Shown piece after piece: positions 1 to 8,022 of a stretch of DNA of 28,839 bases. A model generated the notes under the pieces. It was given only the letters and a program-made list of their open reading frames with translations. It ran no database searches and was not told the origin of the DNA. The number at the start of each line of letters is the position of its first letter. Within the stretch, counting starts at the first letter, position 1. The stretch comes from CAYMRB01 sp964392615 (GTDB lineage Bacteria > Planctomycetota > UBA8108), in contig CAYMRB010000072.1 in NCBI GenBank assembly GCA_964392615.1, positions 1 to 28,839 on the forward strand, written 5' to 3'. A program made the position numbers and the translations under genes.

Positions 1-90
1 CCGGAGGACTCGGAGCCGGCCGAGCTCGCCGCGTGGACGGTGGTCGGCAATGTTCTCCTGAATCTCGACGAAATGTTGATGAAGAGGTGA
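1..90 (+). CDS. DUF1553-type protein, C-terminal fragment (5' part outside window)
   Basis: Frame 1 is open from the window edge to a TGA at 88-90 and encodes 29 residues. It contains the string AAWTVVGNVLLNLDEMLMK, which matches the end of planctomycete PSD1/DUF1553 proteins, whose last helix usually reads like 'AW..V...LLN.DE.L'. These proteins often carry an N-terminal DUF1549 domain and sometimes cytochrome-like domains, and are nearly always followed by a DUF1501 gene. Here a DUF1501 N-terminus begins 5 bases after the stop, which supports the call. The family's biochemical role is not established. Only the tail is visible, so nothing can be said about its signal peptide or haem motifs. 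Confidence 0.75.
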   Translation, partial: PEDSEPAELAAWTVVGNVLLNLDEMLMKR

Positions 91-94
91 TGAC

Positions 95-250
95 GTGAGC
101 TCGCCGGTTCCCCCTCGACACCCAGCCCTGCACCCTCGACTCGAAGCTCTGCGTCACGTCACCCGTCGTCACTTCCTGAAAAGCTCGCAGCTGAGTCTCG
201 GCTCGCTCGCGCTCGCGTCGATGCGGTTTTCGTCGAGGCGGAACTCATGA
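95..250 (+). pseudogene. DUF1501 gene reduced to its N-terminal ~50 codons
   Basis: A GTG at 95, preceded by an AAGAGG Shine-Dalgarno-like stretch at 82-87, opens a 51-codon frame ending at TGA 248-250. The product includes HPRLEALRHVTRRHFLKSS followed by a short hydrophobic run (LSLGSLALASM). This is the twin-arginine-like leader (TRRHFL) found at the start of DUF1501 proteins, which normally run to roughly 400-480 residues. Position directly after a DUF1553 gene is the normal DUF1501 slot. After about base 230 the reading becomes SSRRNS and stops, inside the leader of the next gene. The DUF1501 body is therefore missing and I class this as a truncated remnant. A deliberate small protein is possible but less likely. 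Confidence 0.65.
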
Positions 251-2316
251 GCATCTCATCCGCGGCACGGGTCGGCATCGCGCTCCTCTGCCTGGTGGCT
301 TCCTGGGGTGTGGCCGCGCCCGTCGAGCTGTACGTGGCGGTCGACGGCGACGACCTCGCTGCCGGCACGAAGAGCCGGCCCTTTCGCACGCTCGAGCGCG
401 CGCGCGATGCGGTTCGCGAGCTGAAGAAAACGAGCGACGACCGCACGAGCTACACCGTCTGGCTCCGGGGCGGTGTTCACTACCGCTCCGACTCGTTCGA
501 GCTCTCAGCCGACGACTCGGGTAGCGAGGCGGCTCGCGTCAGCTACCGGGCGTACGCTGGAGAGTCCGTGCGCATCTCCGGTGGCTGGCCTCTTCCCGGC
601 TCCGCGTTTCGAGAGGTGAAGGAGCCGATCGTCGTCGCGCGACTCGATCCGGACGTCAGCGGCCGGCTCCTGCAGGCCGACCTGAAGGCGCTGGGCATCA
701 GCGGCAGCGATCCTGCGGCGCTTCGCGGCGTCGAGCTCTTCTGCCGAGGCAAGCGGATGCCGTTGGCCCGGTGGCCGAACACGGCCTGGGCGCGCGCGCT
801 GCGCGATGCGAGCGACGCCAAGACCTACTCGTTCACGTTTCCCGGCGAGCCTCCGAACGTCTGGACCGATCTCTCGGAGGTCTCCCTGCACGGCTACTGG
901 CGCTACGACTATCGCGATCAGTACGTGAGGCCGTTGCGCGTCGACGTCGCGACCCGGACGCTGACGTTCGAGTCGGACCTAGGAGACGGTCAATCGGGCG
1001 GCCGACGCTTCTACGCCCTCAACGTGCTGGAGGAGCTCGACCACCCCGGCGAGTGGTATCTCGACCACGAGAAGGGGCTGCTCTACTTCCTGCCGCTCGA
1101 GGATTTCACAGTCCGTGATGTCGTGCTGTCGGTGCTCGCCGAGCCGCTGATCGCGTTGCGAAACGCGTCCTACGTCACCCTGCGCGGACTGACGTTCGAG
1201 GCGACTCGCAGCACCGCGCTGGTGATCGGAGGCGGCAAGGGGAACCGCATCACCGGCTGCGTCATTCGCAACGTCGGGGGCTGCGCCGTGGCTCTGGACG
1301 GCGGGACGGACAACGGCGTCGAGGGCTGCGATATCCACGACGTGGGCGCCGGTGGCATCACGATGCGCGGAGGCGACCGTCGCACGCTGACTCCGGCGCG
1401 GCTCTTCGTGGTCAACAATCACATCCACCACTACGCTCGTCGCGGCAGGTCGTACGAGCCGGCCGTCGACATCGGCGGCGTGGGAAACCGGATGGCCCAC
1501 AACCTCATCCACGACGCTCCTCACACGGCCGTGCTCTATGCGGGGAACGACCACGTCATCGAGCTCAACGAGATTCACGACGTGGTGCAGCAGACGAGCG
1601 ACGCCGGCGTGCTCTACTCCGGCTACGACTGGACGTTCCGCGGCAACATCGTGCGGCACAACTTCTTCCATCACATTCCCCACATGCCGCACGGCTACAC
1701 GCGCGTCGTCTACATGGATGACGCTCATGGCTCGACGACGACATTCGGCAACGTGTTCTACAAGACGCACGAAGCCGTGTGGATCGGCGGTGGGCGCGAC
1801 AACGTCGTCGAGAACAACCTCTTCATCGAGTGCGATCGTCCGGTCAGCATCGACAGCCGGGGGTTGAACTGGACGTTTCTCAATCCGGGGGGCGATATCA
1901 AGGAGACGGGGATGTACGGCAAGCTCACCTCGGTGCCGTACGACGAGCCGCCGTGGAGCGTGCGGTATCCGAAGCTGGCCCGCATTCTCGCGGAGCAGCC
2001 GCGCGCGCCTCTCGGCAACACGCTCGAGCGCAACGTGTCCGTTCGCAGCGGTTGGCGCGATCCGGAGAAGGCGTGCCGGCAGTCGCGCCGCAAGCAGGTC
2101 GACACGCCGTACATGCGGATCCGCGACAACTTCGTGACGGACGACGATCCCGGCTTCGTCGATGCGGCTCGCATGAACTTCGCGTTGAAGGACGATGCGG
2201 TGGTCTACGACAAGATCCCCGGATTCCGACGCATCCCCTTCGAGAAGATCGGGCCGTATCGCGATCCGGCTCGCGCCTCGTGGCCGGTGAGGTACGAGCC
2301 GGGATCACCCAGGTAG
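247..2316 (+). CDS. Secreted right-handed parallel beta-helix protein, GH141-like
   Basis: The product is 689 residues. Residues 1-24 form a Sec-type signal peptide (basic start, LLCLVASWGV core, AA cleavage site). Next comes the motif YVAVDGDD..AGT with PFRTLERARDAVREL, a typical opening of right-handed beta-helix carbohydrate-active proteins. It is followed by an inserted beta-rich region (about 100-300, including ELFCRGKRMPLARWPN) and then parallel beta-helix rungs at about 305-560, rich in N, G and V (for example GLTFEATRSTALVIGGG and NVVENNLFIECDRP). The layout resembles GH141 and related polysaccharide-active proteins, so action on plant or algal glycans outside the cytoplasm is plausible. 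I cannot identify catalytic acids. The ATG overlaps the stop of the DUF1501 remnant, and a purine-rich AGGCGGA lies just upstream. The 3' end converges on the next gene with only 25 bases between them. Confidence 0.8.
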   Translation: MSISSAARVGIALLCLVASWGVAAPVELYVAVDGDDLAAGTKSRPFRTLERARDAVRELKKTSDDRTSYTVWLRGGVHYRSDSFELSADDSGSEAARVSYRAYAGESVRISGGWPLPGSAFREVKEPIVVARLDPDVSGRLLQADLKALGISGSDPAALRGVELFCRGKRMPLARWPNTAWARALRDASDAKTYSFTFPGEPPNVWTDLSEVSLHGYWRYDYRDQYVRPLRVDVATRTLTFESDLGDGQSGGRRFYALNVLEELDHPGEWYLDHEKGLLYFLPLEDFTVRDVVLSVLAEPLIALRNASYVTLRGLTFEATRSTALVIGGGKGNRITGCVIRNVGGCAVALDGGTDNGVEGCDIHDVGAGGITMRGGDRRTLTPARLFVVNNHIHHYARRGRSYEPAVDIGGVGNRMAHNLIHDAPHTAVLYAGNDHVIELNEIHDVVQQTSDAGVLYSGYDWTFRGNIVRHNFFHHIPHMPHGYTRVVYMDDAHGSTTTFGNVFYKTHEAVWIGGGRDNVVENNLFIECDRPVSIDSRGLNWTFLNPGGDIKETGMYGKLTSVPYDEPPWSVRYPKLARILAEQPRAPLGNTLERNVSVRSGWRDPEKACRQSRRKQVDTPYMRIRDNFVTDDDPGFVDAARMNFALKDDAVVYDKIPGFRRIPFEKIGPYRDPARASWPVRYEPGSPR

Positions 2317-2341
2317 CGCGGGGGGCGGGGGCCGGTCAGGA

Positions 2342-4411
2342 TCACGGCGTGCAGATCCCCGGACAGCCCTCCACCGCGATGCACTCCGCTCCCCGGACGT
2401 GCGCCGGGCCGCCGAGGAACAGATAGCTGAACTTCTGGATCGCGTCGGAGATGTCGACCCTGCCGTCGCCGTTGCCGTCGGCCAGGGCAAGGTTGGCCGG
2501 GTTGCCGGTCGCGCCATCGCCGCACGGCAGGAAGAACTGACCGGCGCCGAAGAGGAAGTCGAGCAGGCAGAGCCCGTCCGACACGTCGAGGCGTCCGTCC
2601 TGGTTGATGTCGCCGGGGAGCTGCCCCGTCACCGTCGGCTCGAGCCGGATTAGCGTGGCGCGGCGGGTCGAGAGATCCAAGTGCCTCCCCGACACGAACG
2701 GCGTGCCGTCTGCGGTGACGGCGAAACCACCCTGGCCCGGCCGGATCCGCTCGCCGAACTCGGAATCCCAGAGGAAGTTCCCTTCGTCGTCGAGCTTCAC
2801 CACGTAGAAGCGACTCGCGACGAGCGTCGAGGCGCCCGCCACGAGATAGCCGCCGTCGGCCGTCTCGGCGGCGGAGTAGGCCTGCCGGATCCAGCCGCTG
2901 TTCGGCAGCGTCCGCTGCCAGTGAAGGGCGCCGCCCGAGCCGACGGAAGCGATCGAGAACGCTGCGCTCGGGGTGCGGGTGGACACGTCCACGTTCTCCG
3001 AGCCGACGGCCAGGATGCCGCCCTGTGTAACCACGACGTCTTGATAGCGCGTGCGCTGGAATGCGTCCGACGTCGGGACGCTGCGTTCCCAAAGCGTCCC
3101 GCCGTCGAAGTCGGTCACCAGGACGAGCCCGTCGCTGCCGCTGGATCCGGCGATGGCGAAACCCTCTCCGGGAACCTCGCGCACGGCCCACGGCACCCGG
3201 CTGTCGTCCGTGTCGTCGAGCTTGCGGTCGACGAGCGGGTTGCCGCTCGCGTCCGTTCGGACCAGGTAGATGCGGTATTCCGGGAACCCCGAACGGGCGG
3301 GGCCGACCGCGACGAGACCCCCGTCGGAGACGGAAGCGACCGCCCTGCCCTCCTCATCACGGTTGGCCTCGCCGGCGTGGAGGGCCCACTCGACGATTCC
3401 CTCGCTGTCCGTCTTCGCGAGGTAGAGATCCTTCTCGAGCCCGGGGCCCGGGCGAAAGGACCGACCGACGATCCCGAAGCCACCGTCGGCCGCGCTGGCG
3501 ATCGCGGCGGTCCAGAACGAGCGTTCGTCGTTGAACGTTCGGCGCCAGACGACCTCGCCGTCTGCGTCCACCTTGAGGAGATGGCCTTCGACCCCGATTC
3601 GATCGCCGCAGACGACGAGGCCTCCGTCGCCCGCCGGCGCCAAGTAGGTGCCAGAGGCGTTGAATTCGTAGGATCTCTCCCACGCGATGTCGAGCGGCTT
3701 CAGCGCGTCATCCGGCGGCGTGGCGCAGCGCTGGTTCGACTCGACGAACTCGATCGTGAGTTCCGGGAAACACGCGAACGGGTACGTCGCTCCCGCGACG
3801 GTGGCCTCGCTGCAGCACGGAAGGCGCGAGGCGACACCGCCGTCCTCGACGGGCAGCAGCTCCTCGAGGACGCTGAAGACACCCGTGGCACCGTTCTCGC
3901 CCGCGATCCGCACGCGGGTGATGGAGGCCGTGCCGACCGGATCGAGCGTCACGGGCTCCCAGAAAGACAGGACGACGCCGCTCACGATGCCCAGGCCGAA
4001 ACGGTCCCGATCGAAGATCTGTGTGTTTTCGAAACCACGGTCGACGAGCCCCGGCGGGGCGGCCGAAACCCCGGCGGCGGCGGTCCCCTCGGTGCCGACG
4101 TACAGGGGGTGGATATCGCCGGTGATGCGCCCGACGAGCGTCCAACCCTGCACGCCGCCGGATTCCGGCGGCAGCTGCGAGACGATGCCGACGTAGAGGT
4201 CGATCCAGCCGGGCTCTGCGACGAGCTCGTCGCCTTCGATCATGCCGGCGAAGAGCTCCGAAGTCTGGACGGCGCCCTCGCTCTGCAGGATGAGCTGCAG
4301 GTCCGCGTCCAGATCTGGACACGGGCGCTCACCCTCCTGAGCCGCGACGCCGCTCGCCAGGATCGCGACGACAGAGACTGTGCTGAACCCTTGGCGCAAA
4401 GCTGCTCTCAT
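2342..4411 (-). CDS. Secreted beta-propeller-like protein with C-terminal dockerin-type repeats (paralogue A)
   Basis: The product is 689 residues. A signal peptide (1-24, ending GVAA before QEGERP) precedes an N-terminal domain (about 25-215) with CPDLDADLQLILQ and GVQGWTL and paired cysteines near CCSEATV. After the linker CATPPDDALKP come about seven repeats of ~45-50 residues of the 'DGG..v.G......LvktD..G...W' type (about 235-590), as in beta-propeller-like surface proteins. The end (596-689) carries two calcium-loop motifs: D601-N603-D605-G-D609 in GDINQDGRLDVSDG, and D645-N647-D649-G-D653 in DGNGDGRVDISD, the dockerin type I signature. AGAAGGGG at 4421-4428 lies 9 bases before the ATG. 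The upstream paralogue ends 21 bases away, so the two are probably co-transcribed. Role inferred as an extracellular or surface-anchored protein; the ligand is unknown. Confidence 0.8.
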   Translation of the reverse strand: MRAALRQGFSTVSVVAILASGVAAQEGERPCPDLDADLQLILQSEGAVQTSELFAGMIEGDELVAEPGWIDLYVGIVSQLPPESGGVQGWTLVGRITGDIHPLYVGTEGTAAAGVSAAPPGLVDRGFENTQIFDRDRFGLGIVSGVVLSFWEPVTLDPVGTASITRVRIAGENGATGVFSVLEELLPVEDGGVASRLPCCSEATVAGATYPFACFPELTIEFVESNQRCATPPDDALKPLDIAWERSYEFNASGTYLAPAGDGGLVVCGDRIGVEGHLLKVDADGEVVWRRTFNDERSFWTAAIASAADGGFGIVGRSFRPGPGLEKDLYLAKTDSEGIVEWALHAGEANRDEEGRAVASVSDGGLVAVGPARSGFPEYRIYLVRTDASGNPLVDRKLDDTDDSRVPWAVREVPGEGFAIAGSSGSDGLVLVTDFDGGTLWERSVPTSDAFQRTRYQDVVVTQGGILAVGSENVDVSTRTPSAAFSIASVGSGGALHWQRTLPNSGWIRQAYSAAETADGGYLVAGASTLVASRFYVVKLDDEGNFLWDSEFGERIRPGQGGFAVTADGTPFVSGRHLDLSTRRATLIRLEPTVTGQLPGDINQDGRLDVSDGLCLLDFLFGAGQFFLPCGDGATGNPANLALADGNGDGRVDISDAIQKFSYLFLGGPAHVRGAECIAVEGCPGICTP

Positions 4412-4432
4412 GCCTCGATACCCCTTCTGTTT

Positions 4433-6553
4433 CTATGGCGTGCAAATTCCCGGACACCCGTCGACGGCGATACAGTCCGTCCCCCCGACGTGCGCCGGGC
4501 CGCCGAGGAACAGATAGCCGAACATCTGGATCGCGTCGGAGATATCGATCCGATCGTCGCCGTTGCCGTCGGCCAGAGCGAGGTTGGCCGGGTTGTCGGT
4601 CATGCCGTCACCGCACGGCAGGTAGAACTGGCCGGCGCCGAAGAGGAAGTCGAGCAAGCAGAGCCCGTCCGACAGGTCGAGGCGGCCGTCCTGGTTGATG
4701 TCGCTCGGGACCTGCCCCGTCGCCACCGGATCGAGGCGGGCCAGCGTGGGCTGGAAGGCGCGCGCGCGGCTCGTCCCGGAGACGAACGCGGTGCCGTCCT
4801 CGATGACGGCCAGGCCGATGTCGTACGGCTCGATCCCCGGCTCGCCGAACTCGGACTCCCACAGGAGGTTCCCGCGATCGTCGAGCTTGATCAGGTAGAA
4901 GCGCCCGCCGATGAGCGTCGAGACGCCCGCGATAAGATAGCCGCCGTCAGGGGTCTCGGTGACGGAGTCGGCCTGCCGCATCCGACCGCTGTTCGGGAGC
5001 GTGCGCTCCCACCGCAGGACGCCGTCCGAGCCGACGAGCGCGAGTGTCGCGACCGCGTTCAAGAGGTCCCTGTTGATGCCGCTGGCGCTGGCCGATCCGA
5101 CGGCCAGAAAACCACCCGCCGGCGTGACCACCACGTCGTGGAATGCGGCGCCCTGGAATCGCTCGTGCGCCGGGACCCTGCGTTCCCAGAGCGTCTCGCC
5201 GTCGAAATCGGTCATCAGGACGAGCGCGTCGGCGCCGCTGGATCCGGCGATGACGAATCCCTCGCCGGGAACCTCGCGCACCGCCAGAGGCCGGTTGTCG
5301 CCCGTGTCGTCGAGCTTGCGGTCGACGAGCGGGTTGCCGTCCGCATCGGTGCGGACGAGGTAGATGCGGTGCGGGCCCCGAAACGACGCCCCGGCGGTAC
5401 CCACCGCGAGGAGGCCGCCGTCCGAGACGGAAGCCACCGCCGTGCCGTCCTCCCGGAGACCGGCCTCGCCGGCGTAGAGATCCCACTCGACCCGCCCCTC
5501 GCCGTCCGTTTTCGCGAGGTAGAGGTCGTACTCGAGTCCGAGATCCGTGCTGTTGTAGGACTGACCGACGATGCCGAAGCCGTCACCGGCGGCGCTCGTG
5601 ATCGCCGCGGAACCGAGCCCTCGCTCAACGCTGCTAATCGTCCGGTTCCAGACGATCTCGCCGTCCGCACCGACCTTGAGGAGATAGGCGCCGCCCGTGG
5701 CTCGCCAACCTGTAACGACGACGCCGTCGTCGGCCGCCAGCGCCAGCGAGCTGCCGTAGGCATTGCCGGTGAACGCATAGGACTCCTTCCACGCCACGTC
5801 GAAGGGCTTCAGCGCATCGTCCGGCGGCGTGGCACAGCGTCGGCTCGTGTCGGCGAACTCGATCGCGAGCTCGGGGTAGCACGCGAACATGCGCGTCTCG
5901 CCGTCGACGGTCGCCCGGCTGCAGCACGGCAGGAGCGACGCGACGCCGCCGTCCTCGACGGTTTCCAGCAGGTCGCGAACGCTGAAGGACCCCGAGTCGC
6001 CGCTCTCGCCCGCGAGTCGCACGCGGAGGACGGACGCCGTGCCGATCACGTCGAGCGTCACGGGCTCCGTGAAGGACAGGACGACGGCGCTCGCGACGCC
6101 GCGGCCGTGGTCGCCGTGGGACTCCTCGCTGTAGAGCATCGTCTTCTCGAACCCTCCGGCGAAGAGCCCGGGAGGGTCGTACGAGGTCGGGGCGGAGGCG
6201 GTCCCCTCGCGACCGGCGTTCAAGATGTGGATATCGCCGGTGACACGCGTCAGGAGCGACCAGCCCTGCACGCCGCTGGACTCCGAGGGCAGCTGCGAGA
6301 CGATGCCGACGAAGAGATCGATCGCGCCGGGCGGCACGACGAGCTCGTCGCCCTCGACCATGCCGAAGAAGAGCTCCGGTGTTTGGACGACGCCCTGGTC
6401 CTGGAGGATCAGCTGGAGGTCCGCATCCGGATCCGGGCACGGGCGTTCGCCCTCCTGGGCCCGAGCGCCATTCGCCACGATCGCGGCGAGAGAGACGACG
6501 AGGACCGATCTCCACGCACGTCTCGAGAGCCCGTTGCGCAAGGTCGTTTTCAT
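4433..6553 (-). CDS. Secreted beta-propeller-like protein with C-terminal dockerin-type repeats (paralogue B)
   Basis: The product is 706 residues from the ATG at 6551-6553. The frame stays open upstream to 6733, but the extra 60 residues are arginine-rich and unlike a signal peptide. The chosen start gives MKTTLRNGLSRRAWR and a hydrophobic core ending ANGARA before QEGERP, matching paralogue A. AGGAGG at 6563-6568 sits 9 bases upstream. Architecture equals paralogue A: N-terminal domain (about 34-230), CATPPDDALKP linker, 'DGG..v.G' propeller-type repeats, and a dockerin-like end (613-706). The first calcium loop, DINQDGRLDLSD, is intact. In the second, DGNGDDRIDISD, the usual glycine at loop position 6 is aspartate. 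A and B are clearly tandem duplicates, near-identical across the C-terminal 94 residues by eye. They lie 21 bases apart. Confidence 0.8.
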   Translation of the reverse strand: MKTTLRNGLSRRAWRSVLVVSLAAIVANGARAQEGERPCPDPDADLQLILQDQGVVQTPELFFGMVEGDELVVPPGAIDLFVGIVSQLPSESSGVQGWSLLTRVTGDIHILNAGREGTASAPTSYDPPGLFAGGFEKTMLYSEESHGDHGRGVASAVVLSFTEPVTLDVIGTASVLRVRLAGESGDSGSFSVRDLLETVEDGGVASLLPCCSRATVDGETRMFACYPELAIEFADTSRRCATPPDDALKPFDVAWKESYAFTGNAYGSSLALAADDGVVVTGWRATGGAYLLKVGADGEIVWNRTISSVERGLGSAAITSAAGDGFGIVGQSYNSTDLGLEYDLYLAKTDGEGRVEWDLYAGEAGLREDGTAVASVSDGGLLAVGTAGASFRGPHRIYLVRTDADGNPLVDRKLDDTGDNRPLAVREVPGEGFVIAGSSGADALVLMTDFDGETLWERRVPAHERFQGAAFHDVVVTPAGGFLAVGSASASGINRDLLNAVATLALVGSDGVLRWERTLPNSGRMRQADSVTETPDGGYLIAGVSTLIGGRFYLIKLDDRGNLLWESEFGEPGIEPYDIGLAVIEDGTAFVSGTSRARAFQPTLARLDPVATGQVPSDINQDGRLDLSDGLCLLDFLFGAGQFYLPCGDGMTDNPANLALADGNGDDRIDISDAIQMFGYLFLGGPAHVGGTDCIAVDGCPGICTP

Positions 6554-6562
6554 GACCCGACA

Positions 6563-6568
6563 CCTCCT
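6563..6568 (-). promoter_or_regulatory. Shine-Dalgarno AGGAGG that fixes the start of paralogue B
   Basis: The plus strand reads CCTCCT, so the minus-strand message has a full AGGAGG 9 bases before the ATG at 6551-6553. This places the true start 180 bases inside the longest open frame and directly before the signal peptide. Confidence 0.75.
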
Positions 6569-6769
6569 GCTGTTCGCGTCAGGAGCGAGGTGAGCGACTC
6601 GTCTGCGTCGGCTGTCCCCACCTCGACCGCTGGCCGCAATGATGCCCCACCGAAGAGCCGTTGCACAACGCAATCCGGTGCGGTGGCGGAAGACCGGTGT
6701 GAATACACGTCGCCCGCGCCCGTCCATCGCCACTGCGGGTGTCTCGGTCCTTCGGCTCGGCGGTGTTCC

Positions 6770-6776
6770 AGGAGGG
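6770..6776 (+). promoter_or_regulatory. Shine-Dalgarno AGGAGGG for the gene at 6784
   Basis: AGGAGGG ends 7 bases before the ATG at 6784. It selects this ATG over an in-frame start at 6739, which would add 15 residues that look like translated leader. Confidence 0.65.
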
Positions 6777-6783
6777 TGGTCTC

Positions 6784-7848
6784 ATGTCGACGTTTTGGAT
6801 CGTCCTGACGCAGGCGGTGCTGGTCGGTGGTGGGGAAGATCCGGGCGATCGGGGCGCGGCGGCGCGGCTGCCCGCCGGTCCGGGGCTCGGCGACAGTTTC
6901 ACGATCGCGATCGCGTACTCGAATCGGTGGGAGGCGGCGCGATTCGAGGTCGAGACGCCCGGTGGCGTCGGCGGGGGCATCACCCGTCAACCGCCACGGC
7001 TGCCTCGGCCGCCCGGCCCTCCGGTTCCGCCGCGGACGCCACTCGACCCGGGTCGACGGCGCGTCGGTCCGGGCGACGGGGTGACGCCGACGCCCGAGGT
7101 CCGGCGCGTCCCGAACGCGTCCGACCCGCTCTTCGTCGACTTCGTCGTCGATGGCTACGTCACCGCCGCGGATCGGCTCACGCTGACGCCGCGCGTGTCG
7201 CGAGTGCGGTACTTCGACGACCGGGGTCGCGACTGGACCATCCTGCCGCGACGCAAGCAGGCGCCGGCTGCAGCGATCGCCATCCTGAAGCGGGTCACCG
7301 CAGCCTGGCGCGCCGACCTCGACGACATCTACGAGAAGGAGATGCTCGAGGAGCAGTTCGTCGGCGCGACGATGGTCCTCCTCCACAAGACGCCGCTCGA
7401 GGTGGCGATCGCCGACGGCCGCGCGACCGCGAAGCTCGACGAGATCGACCGCGTCCTCGCCGACATCGTCCCCGAGGAAGCCTCGCGCGGTCTGCGCCAG
7501 GTCACCGTGCGGTTCTGCCGCGATGCCATCGCGAAGGTCGTCGTGCCGGTGACCTACACGCTTCCCGATCTGCGCAAGGGGAAGAAGCTGACCACCGACG
7601 GTCGCAGCTACGACGTCGAGAAGGTCGTGGCGGGAAAGCGCCGCGCGTCCGTGCGCGTTTCGCGTCACACGCAACCCGACGAGGCGGGCACGCGCATCAG
7701 CGAGACGCTCACCTTCGACGCGCGGACCGGCGTCGTTCTCGAGGCGACGAGCTTCGCGATCGTCGATTCGATGCGCGCATCGGTCGCCAAGGTCGGCTAC
7801 ACGCGTTGGAAGACCGAGCTGAAGAAGTACCGCGCGGGATCGAGATAG
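6784..7848 (+). CDS. Hypothetical protein with proline-rich linker
   Basis: The product is 354 residues and I do not recognise the family. It begins MSTFWIVLTQAVLVGGG, a short hydrophobic segment that could be a weak signal peptide. A low-complexity Arg/Pro-rich stretch follows at about 65-100 (including PPRLPRPPGPPVPP). The remaining ~250 residues look like an ordinary mixed alpha/beta domain with charged helices such as DDIYEKEMLEEQF and a beta-rich end (TRISETLTFDARTGVVLEATSFAIVDS). The latter recalls proteins that test mean response of a reporter-like DUF, but no catalytic motif is visible. It is divergent from the dockerin paralogues (230 bases between starts) and lies 174 bases before the oxidoreductase gene, so it is probably its own transcription unit. 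Confidence is high that it is coding and low for any function. Confidence 0.75.
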   Translation: MSTFWIVLTQAVLVGGGEDPGDRGAAARLPAGPGLGDSFTIAIAYSNRWEAARFEVETPGGVGGGITRQPPRLPRPPGPPVPPRTPLDPGRRRVGPGDGVTPTPEVRRVPNASDPLFVDFVVDGYVTAADRLTLTPRVSRVRYFDDRGRDWTILPRRKQAPAAAIAILKRVTAAWRADLDDIYEKEMLEEQFVGATMVLLHKTPLEVAIADGRATAKLDEIDRVLADIVPEEASRGLRQVTVRFCRDAIAKVVVPVTYTLPDLRKGKKLTTDGRSYDVEKVVAGKRRASVRVSRHTQPDEAGTRISETLTFDARTGVVLEATSFAIVDSMRASVAKVGYTRWKTELKKYRAGSR

Positions 7849-8008
7849 CGCGACTCCGCTCGCCTCGCCGCCGTCCGCCTCGGTGTCCCTCTTCCAAGCG
7901 ACAAGCTTGCCGTCCGTCGTCTCCCCTCGAGGCGCGCGATCCGACTATTCTGTTTACGCGGATCTCGAGACTCGAGTAGCTTCGAGGTGACGAGGGGCTC
8001 ACAGCAAC

Positions 8009-8016
8009 GGAGAGGG
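8009..8016 (+). promoter_or_regulatory. Shine-Dalgarno GGAGAGGG for the oxidoreductase gene
   Basis: GGAGAGGG lies 6 bases before the ATG at 8023. It supports that start over an in-frame alternative at 7987, because the chosen start puts the twin-arginine motif at the usual distance from the N-terminus. Confidence 0.65.
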
Positions 8017-8022
8017 ATTTCC

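Noticed and set aside
2317..2341. G-rich stretch between convergent genes as a terminator
   Set aside because: No stable stem-loop with a T-run is visible in the 25 bases.
6554..6783. Divergent intergenic region as a paired promoter region
   Set aside because: Promoters for both directions must lie here or nearby, but I see no clear -35/-10 pair. Only the two Shine-Dalgarno sites can be supported.
2681..6808. A 1375-codon open frame on the plus strand across both dockerin paralogues
   Set aside because: It is antisense to two genes with signal peptides, repeats and calcium loops. The product is Arg/Asp/Glu-rich without domains. High GC with few stop codons explains it.
7964..7976. CTCGAGACTCGAG dyad upstream of the oxidoreductase gene, with TATTCT at 7946-7951 as a possible -10
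   Set aside because: The dyad is short and made of a common GC-rich hexamer, and no matching -35 is found at proper spacing; too weak to call a promoter or operator.
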